Source: Sphagnum compactum (lineage: Eukaryota; Bryophyta; Sphagnopsida; Sphagnales). Taken from it: 64,000 bases of DNA. The notes below the pieces were generated by a model. The model worked only from the letters and a program-made list of their open reading frames with translations. It made no database searches and was not told the origin of the DNA. A program made the position numbers and the translations under genes. The stretch's first letter is position 1. Each line of letters begins with the position of its first letter. Shown one piece after another: positions 12,120 through 24,300 of the stretch. The DNA lies in the NCBI GenBank assembly GCA_965153455.1, contig OZ234500.1, positions 9,734,001 through 9,798,000 of the forward strand, given 5' to 3'.

Positions 12120-12820
12120 CACGGTGATAAATACTTTAAAAAAAATTGTCGAATTTTATCACATTCACATGAATTGAAACTATTTCATTATCGTCGTTTG
12201 CGTGTTCATTTGTCACATAATCGCCACCAAGAATCTTTTGCATGAATATTCATAGTGGTTGTGCCAAATCTTGATCTTCTTGTGTATATGGTTTCAATAT
12301 TAATGCAATGTAGTTCCTATCTCCATATGTTTGTAAGTCCCGAACATGAAATGGAACGTTGATGTTCTGTTCTCCTTGAAACACTTTTATTACCCCAAAG
12401 TAATCCTGATTGAATTGTTTTGGTAAGTGTAAGTTCTCACATTCATTAATGAGATGATCTTAGAAAGAAATATTGTGGTCGGTCCCCTTGTGGTAGTTTG
12501 CAATTTTCTTGTGATTTGAATGCAAGCCATGCCATTTATCCTCACACACCTTGCCATTCCATGGTGACAATATGTTGATCATGTTTTGAAGCTTGTCTGC
12601 AATCTTGGTCCATCACTACATGGAAAATATAATATGAGCTCTTGGACCCACAATAACTTTTTGTGCAACATATTCCACGTGTTTGCACATGAGGAGCATA
12701 AACATTTCATTGTGTTGCCAATTGATATTGCATTGTTGAGTTTTGTTTCTGTTGTAGGATCCTCCTTTGGAACACTTGCCTTTTCTAACAAAACTTGTGT
12801 TTTTGCATTCATCACGAAAA
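12120..12820 (-). pseudogene. Myb/SANT-like (Harbinger ORF1 type) relic
   Basis: Reading the minus strand from about 12560 to 12290 gives CEDKWHGLHSNHKKIANYHK, then a stop, LHLPKQFNQDYFGVIKVFQG and NVPFHVRDLQTYGD. This follows the plant Myb/SANT or trihelix-like partner protein of PIF/Harbinger transposons (C.DKWN.L..DYKKI.DYHKGTG … LPR.FN…Y..I..F.G … PPH.RDL). The open frame at 12579-12815 upstream may be part of the same relic. At least three in-frame stops are present. It is tail-to-tail with the transposase relic at 11.3-11.7 kb, so together they mark one decayed autonomous element. Identification rests on motif recall, not a search. Confidence 0.65.
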
Positions 12821-12854
12821 ATTAATTTAATTAAACTTGTTGCTTATAAATGAT

Positions 12855-12985
12855 TGCAAGAAGAAGATGCAAAAGAAAGATGGGAAAGATGTAGAAAAGA
12901 AATGTGGAGATGCAACAGAAAGACGTGAAGATGTGGAAGATGATGTGGAAGAGAGATGCAAAAGATGGTGCAAAAGAGAGATGTA
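12855..12985. repeat. Degenerate purine-rich (GATGCAAAAGA-type) repeat
   Basis: Imperfect repetition of GATG(C/T)(A/G)(G/A)AA(A/G)GA-like units. It explains the leucine/serine/histidine-rich open frames on the minus strand; no protein is implied. Confidence 0.55.
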
Positions 12986-13184
12986 ATGTGTAGATGTTGA
13001 GAATAAATGAGTTTGCAAAGCTTGGAGTTCAGATTTCTTTGTGTTCTTGAAGGCAAAACCAAGTTAGGTGTTGCACATTATAGTTTAAATGTTGTGATTT
13101 CATGGTGGTAACTTGCGATGGAAGCTATATTGATTTTTACCAACACTTCTATCACTCTGTGTGAACGTACCTTAAGTTTGGCAG

Positions 13185-13249
13185 TTTAGGGTTTCCAAAC
13201 ACAATCTAACCCTTGATTTTAGGACCGACCTTGGCATTTTAGGGTTTCC
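13185..13249 (+). promoter_or_regulatory. Two telo-box-like motifs upstream of the TMEM147 homologue
   Basis: Two copies of TTTAGGGTTTCC at 13185-13196 and about 13238-13249, 52 bp apart and 100-160 bp before the ATG. The telo-box (AAACCCTAA) is a known element of plant housekeeping-gene promoters. The assignment here rests on sequence and position only. Confidence 0.4.
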
Positions 13250-13347
13250 CTGCTTCATCGTCTCTCTTCTTTGCGCGTTGACGAGGGAGAGGAGCGAGAC
13301 AGAGTGCCCATGTGTTTGTCCCTGTGTGCGCACGCACAGTAGGAGCG

Positions 13348-15921
13348 ATGACGCTGTTCCATTTCATCAACTGCGCGGCGCTCACTTTCGGGCCTCATGC
13401 CGTCTACTACAAAGCGACTCCGTTGTATGTTGTTCTTTGCCATTTTGGGTTTGTTTGTTCTTGTGGGTTTTCCTTTTCCCTTCGCGATCTGCTTCTGCGG
13501 TGTCAATCTTGAGGGTTGGTTGGTTTGTTCCACCATTTCAGCACCTTCAAATGCTCTTGTTCATCTTCTTCTTGCCGTTTTTGAGTTTCTCCGTTTTCAT
13601 TCCCCCCAACCCCCGTCCTTGATCCGCTTCTTTAACCCCACGTTGGAAAACTTAATTTGTTGTTGTGCTTCAACTTTCAGCACCTTTGGATGCTTTTGTT
13701 TTTCTTCCCCGTTATAGGCATGCCTTTGACCGCGAAATACCCATTCCTCCCCCCCATACGATGATAACCTTTTATGTTTGAGGTTGCCATATTTTTCTTT
13801 GAGCTTCTGGTAACTGATGGATGCCCGCATGTGGATTCTGTGGAATGCATAAACTTATGAGCTTTTGCAGCTTTTCCTTTTTATGCAAGTGTTGTTTTAG
13901 GTCATTGGGTCTTAAAGGATGGGATTCAATGAACCCTTTGGCATATATCATGGATGATCCATCTTTGGAGTCTTGCTATATTTTTGCCCTGTTTCTGGAT
14001 TTCACACACATGTGTTTAGATTGCATGCTTCATGATTGGCCAAAGATTGTATTAGAGATTGTTTTTCTAGAATTGTTGTTAGAGATAAAATTTGAAGATT
14101 TGTGGGGATTGGCAGGTCGGAATATGATACAGCAGGGACATGTATAAAAGCTGCTATAGTTTATCTGGGCACTACACTTATTAAGGTAGTGTTTTTTTGC
14201 CTTGTTATTCTTTACAAATTCTTTCTGAGCTCCTATGCAAGCATCTTTTGTGTATTGTTCCTATGCAACTGGATTGACTTTGAAAATTTTCCTTTTGAAT
14301 GTGCAGTTGGTATGTCTAGCAACATTCCTTCAAGTGTCTGAAAATGATAGCTTCGATCTCTCCCAGGTTCTGCTCCTTGTTGACATTTGTTTATGCATCT
14401 ACTTTGGTCAACACTTACTTCCTGGTTTCTTGGTTATGAGGCATTTCCTATGCTAGCTAAACAATGCTTACATTGTATACTTTTTATTGAATTTATGAGA
14501 GTTCAGCCCTAGATAGATCAAGCTAGTCTGTGAAGCATTTGATGATAATAATGTGGTAATAAATATGACTGCACCATGTTGGTGATTTACTAAGGGGAAG
14601 GTTAGAACCAGGTGGACTGGATTCTTGTATAAATGTTGTGTTGTATCTGTTTTGCAGGAGCTGTTGAAAGCATTGATAGGGTTTTTGGATGTGGCTGGGC
14701 TTTACTTTGCCCTGACACAGCTGACCTACCGGAACATCTCACAAAACCACAAATTTCAAGCGGTTGGACTAGGTGTGGAAACCAATCTTTAACTTGTATC
14801 ATTCTGGATCAAATTGTTGACATTATCGCTTTAAGCAGAAAAGCACTATTGTAGTGTTCGTGAGGGACAGGCTATCAAACTTTTGGTACACTTTTGGAGC
14901 ATGTGAGTGGAATATCCCATATGACGGGAGATTAGTTGATCATAAGACTTTTACTGAAAATTTATCTGTCTATGACTACACTCATTCTTGTTGAGTTTAC
15001 TGACAAAACAGTCATCTTCAAAGTGCTTTTGTGGAGTTTTCTCTGCAATCTTGTAGGTAGAAATTTCTTCTCCTTAGAACACCAGAGATGTTTAGTTGGA
15101 AGCCTGATATGAAAACTTAATCCTGATGCTGATAAAGTGACTGGTGCTATGCTTTGAGTTTCATACTGACAAAGTATTTTCTTTCTGAAGTGTTCTGTGC
15201 TTTTTCTTAACTTGTTGGGATGGGTGTGATAGGATGGGCCTTTGCAGATGCACTACTCCACAGGCTGGCTCCTTTGTGGGTTGGAGCCCGAGGTCTTGAA
15301 TTCACCTGGGAATATCTTCTCCAAGGCATTGAATCAAATGCAAATCTGGTTTTTGTTCTCATCTCTCTGTCCCATAGAGATTTTTCAATTCTCGCATGTT
15401 TAGATTCGCTTTTTTGGTAATCTGTTAAACTGTCTGTGACTGTTGATTACTCTAGCTGCCAATTTACGGGGTGGGATTTGAAGACTGGTAGTCCTTATAT
15501 CTTTCGTCTCATATGCAGGTACTGACAATTTCATTGGCTGCATTGGGATCACTACTATGGTTAAGGAAGAGTAAACCACCCACTGTTGTTCCAATTATCT
15601 ATGCGAGTGCTGCTATTGTGGCAACTATGCCATCTATCACCAGGTCTCCATCCCCTTGTCTTCATCTTTGAAGTGTAATAGTGCAATGGACCTTGTGAAT
15701 TTGTACTGTGCTAAAAAGAGGAGAAAGACTATCTTCATACTAAGAGCTGCTAAACTGACTGTATTGGGGTTTGTGAATTGGTGAATGATTGGGACAGCTA
15801 TTTGCGGAGAGGATTGGCTTGGGATTTTTCCAAGGTGGTTGTGTTTGAGCTCTCAGCATCACTGCTTATGGCCTTTGTTACATGGCGTCTTTTTAGTGCT
15901 TGCCAAAGACCCTCTTTATAA
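13348..15921 (+). CDS. TMEM147 homologue, ER translocon (BOS complex) subunit
   Basis: Seven coding exons: 13348-13424, 14116-14185, 14307-14366, 14658-14772, 15233-15348, 15519-15643 and 15798-15921. All have GT-AG borders and compatible phases, giving 228 residues, the usual family length. The protein starts MTLFHFINCAALTFGPHAVY, as in plant and animal TMEM147, and contains the signature GWAFADALLHRLAPLWVGAR followed by GLEFTW. It is very hydrophobic, with about seven membrane segments. TMEM147 with Nicalin and NOMO forms the BOS complex, which assists multipass membrane-protein insertion at the ER translocon; the plant role is inferred by homology. The first intron (about 0.7 kb) is the longest. 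Just after the stop codon the last exon's coding end is partly duplicated. The gene is convergent with the folate-biopterin transporter-like gene. Confidence 0.95.
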
Positions 15922-16030
15922 CACTCATCTTAACTGATTTGGGAGCTCTCAGCATCACATGGCTTTTGTTATGTGGTGTCTTTTTAGTACTTGCCAAAGA
16001 CCCTCATGACATCCATCTTAAATGATTTGG
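15847..16030. repeat. Tandem duplication of the TMEM147 3' end (about 90 bp x 2)
   Basis: Copy one (15847-15942) holds the last 24 codons, the stop and the start of the 3' untranslated region. Copy two (15943-16030) repeats it with about 10% substitutions and a small deletion: GAGCTCTCAGCATCAC … CTTGCCAAAGACCCTC … GATTTGG. The second copy lies behind the stop and is not translated. Confidence 0.85.
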
Positions 16031-16241
16031 GCACTTACCAGTGTAGTGCATCCTGGAACTCTTTTTCCTCACTCTACTTCCAGTCAATTACAGATGACCT
16101 TATTTGCAATTTGAGCTTTCCAGGACACAAATATGTACACACACATCTAAACTCTTTTCCCATACTGGGTCCAGGAGTTTGTGACAGGAAAAGGAGCAGT
16201 AACTGACCTTATGTAGATGGGGGCAGTGATGTGGTACATCA

Positions 16242-16398
16242 TCTTTCAAATTGACTTAGTTGATGAAGTTCTTTGTTGGTTTCTCACTGCAGCAAGGAGC
16301 AGTAAACCCAAAACCCTAAACCCAAAACCCTAAACTCTTTCAAATTGACTTAGTTGATGAAGTTCTTTGTTGGTTTCTCACTGCAGCAAGGAGCAGTA
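16242..16398. repeat. 63-bp perfect direct repeat flanking telomere-type filler
   Basis: 16242-16304 and 16336-16398 are identical over 63 bp. Between them lie 31 bp of degenerate telomere-type sequence (AACCCAAAACCCTAAACCC…). This is the structure expected when a staggered double-strand break is filled in and healed with telomeric sequence. It sits in the TMEM147 / transporter intergenic space. Confidence 0.9.
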
Positions 16399-16399
16399 G

Positions 16400-17320
16400 G
16401 GAGGGATTGGTGGGATGTTTGAGGTTGCTTAAATAGTCATTTGCCAAGCCAACTGTTTATCTCATTCAGGTTTACATGTGTACAACTGAAGGGGAACACT
16501 AATTCATTCAGTTAAGCAAGGATTGAAGTGTTTTGAGTCCAGACATTACTTCTACATACGCTCCAGATAGATTTGTGAAAAGATTTTCACATGCATTGCA
16601 CTCTGGATTATGAGATATTTCCATTCATTGCCAACAAAACCTGCATGTGAAATTAGTTCACTAAAAACCACTCTTCCATTGTGATTTTCACTGTCCCAGA
16701 TATTTTTTTCTGAGAGAAGAGGTCACACAAACTCCCTGTCTGTTCAAATTGGTTGGTAAGTATAGACCAGCCAAAATCAATGGAGGAAAATGCATTCAGG
16801 TCACCATTGCAACTAACCTACACTCTGTATGTACTCTACATCCACATCTGATTGTCACTGGAATTGTAGAACTCATTGGCAGGTCCACAAAAGGGAGAAG
16901 AACTGGCAAGTCTTCAATCTACTGCAGTTCTGATCACTTTTCTGAAGCCAAATTCCACAAAGCCCTACAGCACTATGAGAACAGCCACCAGATGAATCCC
17001 ATAGCCAACCCTAATAAGATAACTTGACTTTTCTGTCTGATCAGAAACCTAATTCTCATGGTTGATACAACAGACCATCTTTTTCTGCTTTGATTGTTTG
17101 TCATCAGATAATGAACAAGATGTCTGCCCACACTCTAATTGTCACAGAACCCTCAATCTTCTCAGGTACTTGAGCTCAGCGCATTATACCTGGCCATTCT
17201 CAGTATGTACAAAACTTACATTGCCAAGACAAGAGGCTTGCATGCCCAAATTGTCAAGGTCTCACCGCACAAATTGCTATTCTTGTCAAGGTACACACTA
17301 CACACCTGAATCTATGGAGG
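16400..17320. other. Convergent intergenic region
   Basis: This lies between the 3' ends of the TMEM147 homologue and the transporter and probably holds the transporter's 3' untranslated region. The open frames here (16749-17027 and 17062-17496 plus) lack splice signals or recognisable domains, and the second overlaps the transporter antisense. Confidence 0.5.
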
Positions 17321-17321
17321 G

Positions 17322-20003
17322 TTACTTAACCCTTGCCATGCACATTTCTGTTGTTGAGGTCTCATCTTCTGGAATGAAGTTGATCCAAAGAACAGGGAGC
17401 AAGGTGAAGAGTGCTTGCATAAAGATGCCAAGAGGGAGCCCTGTGAAAGAGGTTGAAGAGATGCGGAGGTATGATGCAAGACCTACTCCAAAGTAGGCAC
17501 TTGCAGTGCAAGCAAGACAGTGAGCTGACATGAAAAATGCAAAAAGGGAGCCCTCATTGCCTGGAGGACAAAGCCTTGCCAACAACACCAGAAAGGGCAG
17601 GACTTTGAACTGGCCAATTGCATCCACAAAGGCCGAAGCTCCGAGAACAAAATACTTGTCTGGAACACCCATCTGCAAGTTGACCCGATTCACGAGAATA
17701 ATATCTGACAGCATACAAATGGCGAGGAGTATTTGAACAGAACCAAACATCTTGCGCAAGGGGACTTTCTTGAGAGATTTGTTGTAGATAATACTCCCTG
17801 CCAGAAGGCCCATCTGCCCAACCACTCTTGCAAGCCCAATGACTGAAGAACTGAGACCCAAATGTTGAGTTTGATAAAAGAAAATGGAGCTCCCTAAGCT
17901 TGGAATAATTGCATAGGATGATAGAAACCATATGAGAGGTCTACCAATTTCTGGGTTCCGAAGCAAGTCCCCAAGTGTTGAGACCTGTTGCTGCATGCTT
18001 GACAATATTGATGTTCCATCTGCATTGGTACTGGAAATCTTGAGCATAGCTTTGACTCTTGCCTGCCATCTGAGAAACATTTTCAATTTGGGAACCCTCA
18101 CCTGTGGTGACAAGTCTTGCGTGGGGGAGTCCAGGTCTACTGTGGTATAACCTGTCCTTGAGTAGATCCTTCGTTTCTGTGACTTTTGGCGAACTAAGAA
18201 TCCATGTTGTTGCTTTGCAAACATTACTGGTAAGTCATCTGCCTCAATTTTGGGATGCCTGAGACCAAAAGACCCCTCCTTTACTGAAACACATACCAGC
18301 AGTTGCGCGCCCACAAGCATGATGAATAGACAAAACATGGCTCCAAACCCAATTTTTTGGAGGGCATAACCCCCCATCAAGTTTCCCACAAGCCCACCTG
18401 ATGCTAGCGCTAGCCATGCCAATGACTGCAACTCCCCTGCTCATAACACCAGAGAGCTTTGTGTTCAGAATACAGCAGCCACACTTCCAATAGAGAATGC
18501 CAGATGCTTCTGTTGAATACAGAAGATGAGATTTTTGGTTTGTATGGCATCATCTAACGAAGTCACTTCCCTTTCAAAGCAGGAAATACAATTATTCAAG
18601 GCAATCCTCAACAGGTAGGTCATCTAGAGCCCATTTTTAGATGTCCAACTTACTCACCTTGTTGAGCACCTTTTTTCTTCTTTCCAGCTTCAGCCACTAG
18701 GGCATCATTCATAACTTCAGAAATGGCAGCTCCCATGTTGCTGAGAGTGAGAATAAAGGTCAAAACTACTACTGATGATGATGCCCCTGGATGCACGACT
18801 ATTGCCCCCCATGAAAGCATTTGAAGTGCTCCTGCCAAACCAATTGGCACAATGCATTTTTATTATCTCCCAAGTTGATCACTTTCGGTTTCCACTCCAC
18901 TACATATAGAATACAAAAAAGGGAACCTGACTCAATGCAAAATCATACCAGCAAAAACGAGATATGGAACACGATGAGCTCCTCCAATGAAAACAGAATC
19001 CGATATGATGCCATATAGGGGCTTTGCCACCATTGGAAGATTCGCTGTTGACATCAGGAATTGCATCATACCTGGTGCCACCTGTCATCACATACAAGTC
19101 CTTCTGATCATCAAGAGAGCAGCAGCTATACATATTCCAAGAATCAAACAGACCACTATTCCCTTCATATTATATATATAGATAAGGAAACTCACAAAGA
19201 TTTTAGACAAAGATGGGAGGCAAAAGTTGTCAATCTTGGAAAAATTTTGCAAGCACATTTCTGGGTTTACATAAACACAATGAGCTAATGATTGGATCAA
19301 GCATGCATAAAAGTTTTCTCAGGGAACCATAGAATAGTCCGTCTGGTCCAACCCACACAAGTAGAAGGATCGAGAACTGAGAAACAGCAGATGCTTATGA
19401 ACCCATCCAGTGACATACTCTAGTCCTTAAGAATTTGCACAATCTCTGCAAGCTGAGTTTGTAAGCCCAAAGACTGGGTATGCATATATATGTTCATGAC
19501 TTGTGAAGAAGGCCAGAGCCATTCATGAGGGAAAACTTTGCCCTGGCAAAAAAGGTTTAGTCATTGAGGTTGTGTGAATTAGGTGTTACATCACAGCAAG
19601 AGACAAGAACCCCACCTAGAGTGTAAAGCTTTTTTGTTACTGAGTTTTTTTGAATTTGGGTAGTATAACACAGCAAAGAGATATCAAGGAAGCCTACCTG
19701 CAGTGTGTCTTTGTAATAGTAGGACATAGCCAACCAAGGGAAGCAGCGAAATCCTTGAGTGCAATAACCCATGATCACCATAACCATGAAAGATGTACCA
19801 TAGGTCTTGCTCAATCTCTCCAGCCACCGGAAGACAGCAAGTCTCTGAGCCTTTTCCTTCACCTGCGAGGGTAACAACAACCCTCTCTTGATCTTCTTCA
19901 AAACAACAACTCGGTTCACCAGAAAAGCTCGAGCTAAGTCTCGCAAGAACCGTGGCTCACTAGGAGCCAACGGAGGAGCTTGGTGGTTCCTGCAAAAATC
20001 CAT
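17322..20003 (-). CDS. Folate-biopterin transporter-like MFS protein
   Basis: Four coding exons on the minus strand: 20003-19698, 19081-18949, 18831-18658 and 18436-17322. Phases are compatible, giving about 575 residues. Family landmarks: the first membrane segment with GYCTQGFRCFPWLAMSYYYK, then MSTANLPMVAKPLYGIISDS and HRVPYLVFAGALQMLSWG, LTLSNMGAAISEVMNDALVA, GELQSLAWLALASGGLVGN, and the C-terminal half with PLIWFLSSYAIIPSLGSSIF. These match the plant FBT family (MFS-like, 12 membrane segments), whose members move folates or pterins, some at the plastid envelope. The substrate here is not shown by the sequence. The start at 20003 was chosen for its ACCATGG context and family-like length. 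The frame stays open upstream to 20702, which could add 233 residues. Confidence 0.9.
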
Positions 20004-21370
20004 GGTGAGAGAAGCAGCACGGGGGGGCAGCGATGATCTCCCATGGCTGGTGTATCCGTCATCCACTCGCAAATCGAGAAACTCGACGTATCTTTCATTC
20101 TGCTCTCTCCCCCCACTTCGCTTCTGTCTGCTTCGGATTCTCACTTCAGCTCTCCCTTGTGCATCTTCCCGAGTTTTCTTCTGCAAAGAAGCAGAAGAAG
20201 AAGAAGAAGAAGGGTCTTTGGTTGAGATTCTCAGGGGTTTTCCTCTGTTGGGTGTTTGCAGATTGGCAAGCCAGTAGTCAAACGGGATCGAGGAGTATTG
20301 TAGCGATCTCCATATCAGAGCTACCTGCGCAAGAATCCTCACATCCCGGTAGTGTTGTTGCAAATGTTTCTGTACGAGGAGAGGAGTCTGGGTTGGATTC
20401 TCCTGTCCATCGTCTCCTCGAAAGACAGATTCCTCACCACCATGGGAGCGCTTTAGGGCTCGAGTTGTGGTGTTGTCGGTCCTCGCCTCTTTACTAGAAG
20501 AATCCCATGTCCTCTGCGACAGAGACAGGAACGACGGACCTCCTCCTTTCAAGAGCAGATGGACTCTTCTACTACCGCCTCCAGCAGCCTTCGTGCTGCT
20601 GCTGCGGAGGTGGTGGTGGAGGAAGAACTTGGCTTCTCCACTAGCAAAATTTCTTGAGTCTTTTGCGATCTCAAACTTCCGACAAAGTGTTATACAATGC
20701 ATTGAATCAAATCCCCCACATGCACAGCTCTACTCTCTTTTCTGTGTCTCTGAATTGCAATTCCGCTCCTTGTCGAACTAAGTCTCTCTTACTGTGAGCT
20801 CCGGAGTACGCAATCACACACGCACACAGAGGGTATTGCCCAGAGGCAGAGCAAGTGCAAGAGAGAGAGAAAAAAGGAGAGAACGCTGGAGAGAGAGAAA
20901 GAGAGAGCCTAAAAGAATCCCACAAACTTCCTGATCTCACTCAGTTCAGAACCTTGCACATACCCACTGCCAAAAAACCGAAAAAACTTCTTCCCTTCTC
21001 ACAATTTCTCTGTCTGTGTCTTCTGTGCCTCGGCGTGTGTGCGTGTGTGTGCACTCCCAAGAGATTCTTGTCAACTACCCATGCACACGAAATGTGACAA
21101 TCAGCTTTCTTCTCTGTGCGTCTGTGAAACTTAGAAGCCAATTCTTTCTCCCAGCTTCTTCCAAAGAAAAAATTGAGAAAATTTCTTAAGTATCTTTCTT
21201 TCTTTCTTTCTCCTCCGTCCCGCTCTCAATCTCCTCTATCTGAAGCTCTGGAGCTCTTCTCTCGCACTGGAGCGTGCGTTTGCACTCCCTGTGGAGCTGC
21301 CTGCAACAGGAGCAGCAGCAACAGGCGCTTCTTCTTCCTCTTCTTCGTCTCGCGTTCTCCCTCCCGCCGC
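20004..21370 (-). promoter_or_regulatory. Putative 5' leader and promoter of the transporter gene
   Basis: A GC-richer stretch that on the minus strand is purine-rich with GAGA/GAAGAA tracts; on the plus strand it shows CT runs such as (TTTC)n near 21195. It contains several upstream ATGs in other frames, for example at 20116. No TATA box can be assigned with confidence. The extended open frame here may be leader sequence or an N-terminal extension. Confidence 0.4.
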
Positions 21371-21399
21371 TATTATACCAGGAAGGCCTATAACAAATC

Positions 21400-24300
21400 T
21401 ACAATAAATGAAGATTTGGTGCCACGATTAAATATACCAGGGATGAAGATTCTGTAAATATCCGTTACTTCTTGTTAGATCGTATTCTCCTCCCCTCCCC
21501 CCCAGGTTTCTAATTTACAATATATGAAGATTATGCATATGTATGTACCAGTGATGTAGATTCTACCACTCTCTGCCACGCAAAGCTTTTTTCCTTCTTT
21601 ATTCCTTTGTCAACCACACAAAAGCTCACAAATCTACCATTCTGAAAGATATAATTCACTCTCAAATCTTCGCCACATACTAGATTTGAACCTAAGTCGA
21701 CCCTCATGGTATATGATGTCAGGGATGGACAGATGTCAAATTCAATTTTCCAATCAGCATCCAACACATGGGTTATCATCCCCCAAACCCTCCTAACCCA
21801 CCCAAAAAAAAAATAAATAAATAAAAAATGGCAGCTCTCGTGACCACTCTCTCTCTCCTACCCCCCCCCTTTTTGAATTTCAATGTTGAATAATTATTTT
21901 ATTTTTGAAGATTAAATGCTGAAAATGGACAAATATTATAAAATATTCTATATTATTTTCCCTTTTCTGTTTTTGGGGGGAAAAAAATTGGGGAAAATTT
22001 CAATATTTCTGAAAATAATATAATTAGTGTTGAAGCTTGGTAACCTACTATTACTACTACTAGGTAATTGAAATTAAAATTAAAAGTGAAGAATTAAAAA
22101 AGAAGAAGAAATAAAATGAAAGGGAGAAAGAGAATTTTATATTAAAAAAAATTGGTCAAATAATATAAAGAAGCTGCTAGCCTATAACTTTTGTGGTGGA
22201 AAAAAGTTCATAAATATGAATTTATGTTCAAGTTCAATTTCTTTCTTGTGAGTTATAATATTAGTACTCTGATTTGGGTGTTCATTGTCATTGGGTGAGT
22301 TTTTTTTTGTGTAACTAGAAATAAAAATTTAATCTTTTACAACTTGTTTCATACAATTAAAAATGTTGGTATGCAACTAAAAAAACAATTTACTAATTTT
22401 TCACTCAATTTTTAAAAAATTCAAAAGAACTAAAGTGTGAAAATAAAATTGAAAATTAAAAACTGAATAAATTTCCCATAGCTATTAACTATTGTTAGTA
22501 TGTATATATATATATATTTGTGGTGGAGACAAGTTCAAGAAAATATTTTCCTTGTTGCCCAAAGTTCAAATACAACCGCTTAATTTATTACTTTACTACT
22601 TGTGATTTGGGTGAGCCTTTTTGTTCATGCTTTTTACCTTGCATGCTTTTTAGACACATTGTCTTCCCATGTTGTTTGACTAGAAGGCTGCAATCAGCCA
22701 CCTCAAAGGACCTATCCTTGTGGGAAATGAAGGGCTACTTCTCCTCCGTGTGGATGGATGTTGCACTCTCTCTACTTGGGAAAAGGTTGAAGGGAGCATA
22801 GCCTCTTCCACATGTTGAGGTACCAAGGGTGAATAAAAGATTTTAAAAATATATTAAAAAATATATAGAACTTATTGGCTCCATAGATTTGTAATAATTA
22901 CTAATCATGAAAGGTGCCTAATTACTAATAATTATTTTGCATATATTTCAAGTTTCTTTGCCCCATGCTTATGACCAAAATTCCAATTTACCTTTTGATC
23001 TAAATTAGTACACAAACATTCACAAAACTACATTTCCATACATTTTGAAACCCAAATTTGAATGGCCCTCCAAAAATAAATACATTTGGAAGCTCAACTT
23101 TGGGAATCAAACATGATTGAAAAAACCTATTCCTTTAAAATTGTGAAGGGTGTTAAGTATCTCCTTTCTAATGTTGGTAATTTCACGTTTCTTTGAGGCA
23201 TTGTTATTTGATAATATTACCCATTCCATAGATTCTTTTCAACCCGTTGTTTTTTAATGCCAAAATTCCTTATACCTTCTACTTAGGGCTAATTTAAAAT
23301 TACATGATCCATATAACATATGGAAATTGCTTTTACAATTTAGATTACATAAGTAGGTTACATAAACATTGAAAAATGCAAGATAGCCAAAAATGTATGG
23401 AATAGTTTCAAACTCACTTTGTTCCTTGCATCCTTTGATAAAAATGGACAACTTCAATCATTTTGGACTCATAACACTTCAATTGCATCAATTTACTAAC
23501 CATATTTTGCCAATAACACATAATTTATAAACCAATGGCATAAGGGAATTTTGGTCTTCTCCTTACATTACATATAATTCTTTTCTTACTTTGAAGGATC
23601 AAATATGCCTTTGTTGTTTTAAAATTCACATGCTGGGTCATGTAAAATGTAGAAAAACAAAATTTTCATTTGGATACTAGATATGGAAGCTTGTGCTATT
23701 TCAAGTAGAAAGCATGACACTTTTTTTGGTCATATCACATTAATTCATTTTCTCCTTTTGGGGTTATTATAATGGATTGTTAGTTTCAAAATGCATTTAG
23801 GGAGTCTATTTAGGGTTTATTTCATGCAATCACAATATAATTAAGAAATTTGGTCCAAAGCACACGATTGAAGTTTGAAAATAATGTCCATTTTAATGTG
23901 TTTTTAAAAACCTTTTAAGCCATTTTAGTAGTAGGGCCCTAAAAAATAATTCTTTTTTTTTGCCAAAACTTTGAGAACCCACTATGTGTCTCCCATGACA
24001 AGGCTAGTGTTTTATGCTATGACTTGGTGGATTTTTTTTTTTTTACAAGGCCTTGGAAAGAAAGTTTGAAAGACATTATTCTTGTTTTTCATTGAAGCTC
24101 TCACATTGGTGGAATTTGTATCCATGATATTTCTATGGATGTTCATTTGCTATTCAAGATTTATGGAAGGCCAAATAGGCAACCATGGGACAACCAAGAA
24201 CTACAAACAAGTGGTGCCTTTTGAATAGACAACTTGTGGTCAATAACAACCCTAATATTTCCAAGAAGAAATCGACAACTTACCTTGATAAACACAAATC

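Noticed and set aside
20033-20497. 154-residue plus-strand frame antisense to the transporter's first exon and leader
   Set aside because: No homology or splice structure; it arises from low stop density in a GC-richer leader.
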